Program-made: the position numbers and the translations under genes
Assembly: GCA_003223895.1 (NCBI GenBank)
Contig: QHXD01000219.1
Location: forward strand, 1 to 6,763
Source: Acidobacteriota bacterium
GTDB taxonomy: Bacteria > Acidobacteriota > Terriglobia > 20CM-2-55-15
Length of the DNA stretch: 6,763 nucleotides
Reading direction: 5' to 3'
In this document: in pieces, positions 6,278 to 6,763 of the stretch
How the letters are laid out: each line of letters begins with the position of its first letter
How positions within the stretch are numbered: position 1 is the first letter of the stretch
Notes under the pieces: generated by a model
What the model was told of the DNA's origin: nothing
The model's database searches: none
What the model saw: only the letters and a program-made list of their open reading frames with translations

Positions 6278-6763
6278 TTAACAGGTTGCGGAAAAACTCG
6301 GATCGAGCAACTGTAGCGGCGCTCTATGAGCGCCGGTCTTTCCTGAAATCAACGAAATACCGGCGGTCATAGACAGTCGCGACAGCTCATGCGACTCATT
6401 GGGAAACCGCACCATAACTGTTGGTATCTTTCGGAATTTGAGGGCGCGGAACATCTCCTCTCCACCGGCGCCTGGCGGTGTGCGATAGTCTGACTCGCCA
6501 AGAATGACCATTAGCGGCGTCTTTACATTTTTGATGTAAGTGATAGGAGATCGCGCTTTGTAGTCTTCAGGGTCTTCAAACGGCGGGGCCTTGAACCAGT
6601 TCGGTTGAAACAGCGTGAAGTCGGCCGAGTACCACCAGTCGGCCCAGTTTGCAATGTCACGCTGAGACACGGCTGCAGCGAAGCGGGTCGTCTGGCCGAT
6701 GGTCCAGTTAGTCAGGAGGCCGCCGCCGCTGCCACCCGTCACGCCGAGTTTGTTCGTGTCGAT
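6278..6763 (-). CDS. S9 prolyl-oligopeptidase-like hydrolase, C-terminal part
   Basis: The frame is open at the right edge and ends at TAA 6280-6278; 161 residues are visible, the N-terminal beta-propeller and the start are outside. It is the end of an alpha/beta-hydrolase domain of the S9 (acylaminoacyl/dipeptidyl-peptidase) type. DTNKLGVTGGSGGG carries the nucleophile elbow, with Ser at codon 6730-6728 (relatives usually read GGSYGG). PLMVILGESDYRTPP carries the acid Asp at 6490-6488, and NESHELSR carries the catalytic His at 6391-6389. The triad is therefore intact. Relatives continue after HELSR with a helix that ends in a WF-containing segment; here that is replaced by LSMTAGISLISGKTGAHRA and a further ~15 residues encoded by a repeat (6311-6385) and its flank. 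Activity may survive, but the last helix is missing. It is 78 bp ahead of the exported-protein operon, on the same strand. Confidence 0.85.
   Translation of the reverse strand: MDTNKLGVTGGSGGGLLTNWTIGQTTRFAAAVSQRDIANWADWWYSADFTLFQPNWFKAPPFEDPEDYKARSPITYIKNVKTPLMVILGESDYRTPPGAGGEEMFRALKFRKIPTVMVRFPNESHELSRLSMTAGISLISGKTGAHRAPLQLLDPSFSATC
6311..6385. repeat. REP-like inverted repeat pair inside the hydrolase 3' end
   Basis: The left unit (6311-6337) and right unit (6359-6385) are inverted copies, 22 of 27 positions identical, 21 bases apart. The left unit holds a perfect hairpin, GGCGCTC-TAT-GAGCGCC (6318-6334). The right unit has the first half of the same design (GGCGGTCATAGAC) but its second half diverges where the conserved hydrolase codons HELSR begin, as if the element boundary falls near 6373. 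Similarity also extends inward (CCGGTCTTTC against CCGGTATTTC). The arrangement resembles bacterial REP doublets or small non-autonomous elements. No transposase is nearby, and genomic copy number is unknown. Confidence 0.7.

Overview
The window looks like a chromosomal segment of a GC-rich, Gram-negative environmental bacterium, most likely an Acidobacteriota member. That is an inference. It rests on an ~800-residue MacB/FtsX-type duplicated permease with no ATPase beside it (the kind called ADOP and very numerous in Acidobacteria), a DUF6152-like exported protein, a large exported W-rich protein of a type common in that phylum, and an S9-type hydrolase. No rRNA, tRNA, CRISPR array, transposase or phage gene was seen.

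Layout, left to right. (1) Positions 2-325 encode the C-terminal end of a ROK-family sugar kinase on the + strand, cut by the left edge. Its reading frame then runs into (2) a near-perfect palindrome, 324-461, with two 60-bp arms, one mismatch and an 18-nt loop, built from ACACAAAG-type units. (3) Two bases beyond it is the stop codon of a convergent MFS exporter on the - strand (464-1804). (4) Upstream of that gene lies a 52-codon remnant of a MarC-family membrane protein (1891-2049), whose ATG overlaps (5) the stop of the 804-residue permease (2046-4460). (6) Further upstream are a small DUF6152-like exported protein (4503-4970, GTG start) and (7) a 394-residue exported protein (5015-6199). 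(8) At the right edge is the C-terminal part of an S9 prolyl-oligopeptidase-like hydrolase (6278-6763), with its catalytic Ser, Asp and His visible.

Everything from the right edge to 464 is on the - strand. The 394-residue gene, DUF6152 gene, permease and marC remnant are spaced 44 bp, 42 bp and -4 bp apart, so they probably form one transcript, possibly continuing into the MFS gene. A weak sigma70-like promoter candidate sits in the 78-bp gap before the 394-residue gene. The layout suggests an envelope module: two exported proteins, an orphan FtsX-like permease and an MFS exporter. No substrate can be assigned.

The strongest unusual feature is that two unrelated repeat elements each sit at the 3' end of a gene (ROK kinase and S9 hydrolase) and supply a new, non-homologous C-terminus, while a third gene (marC) survives only as its 5' end. 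The DUF6152 protein is also predicted to begin with two histidines after signal-peptide cleavage, which makes an N-terminal metal site worth testing.
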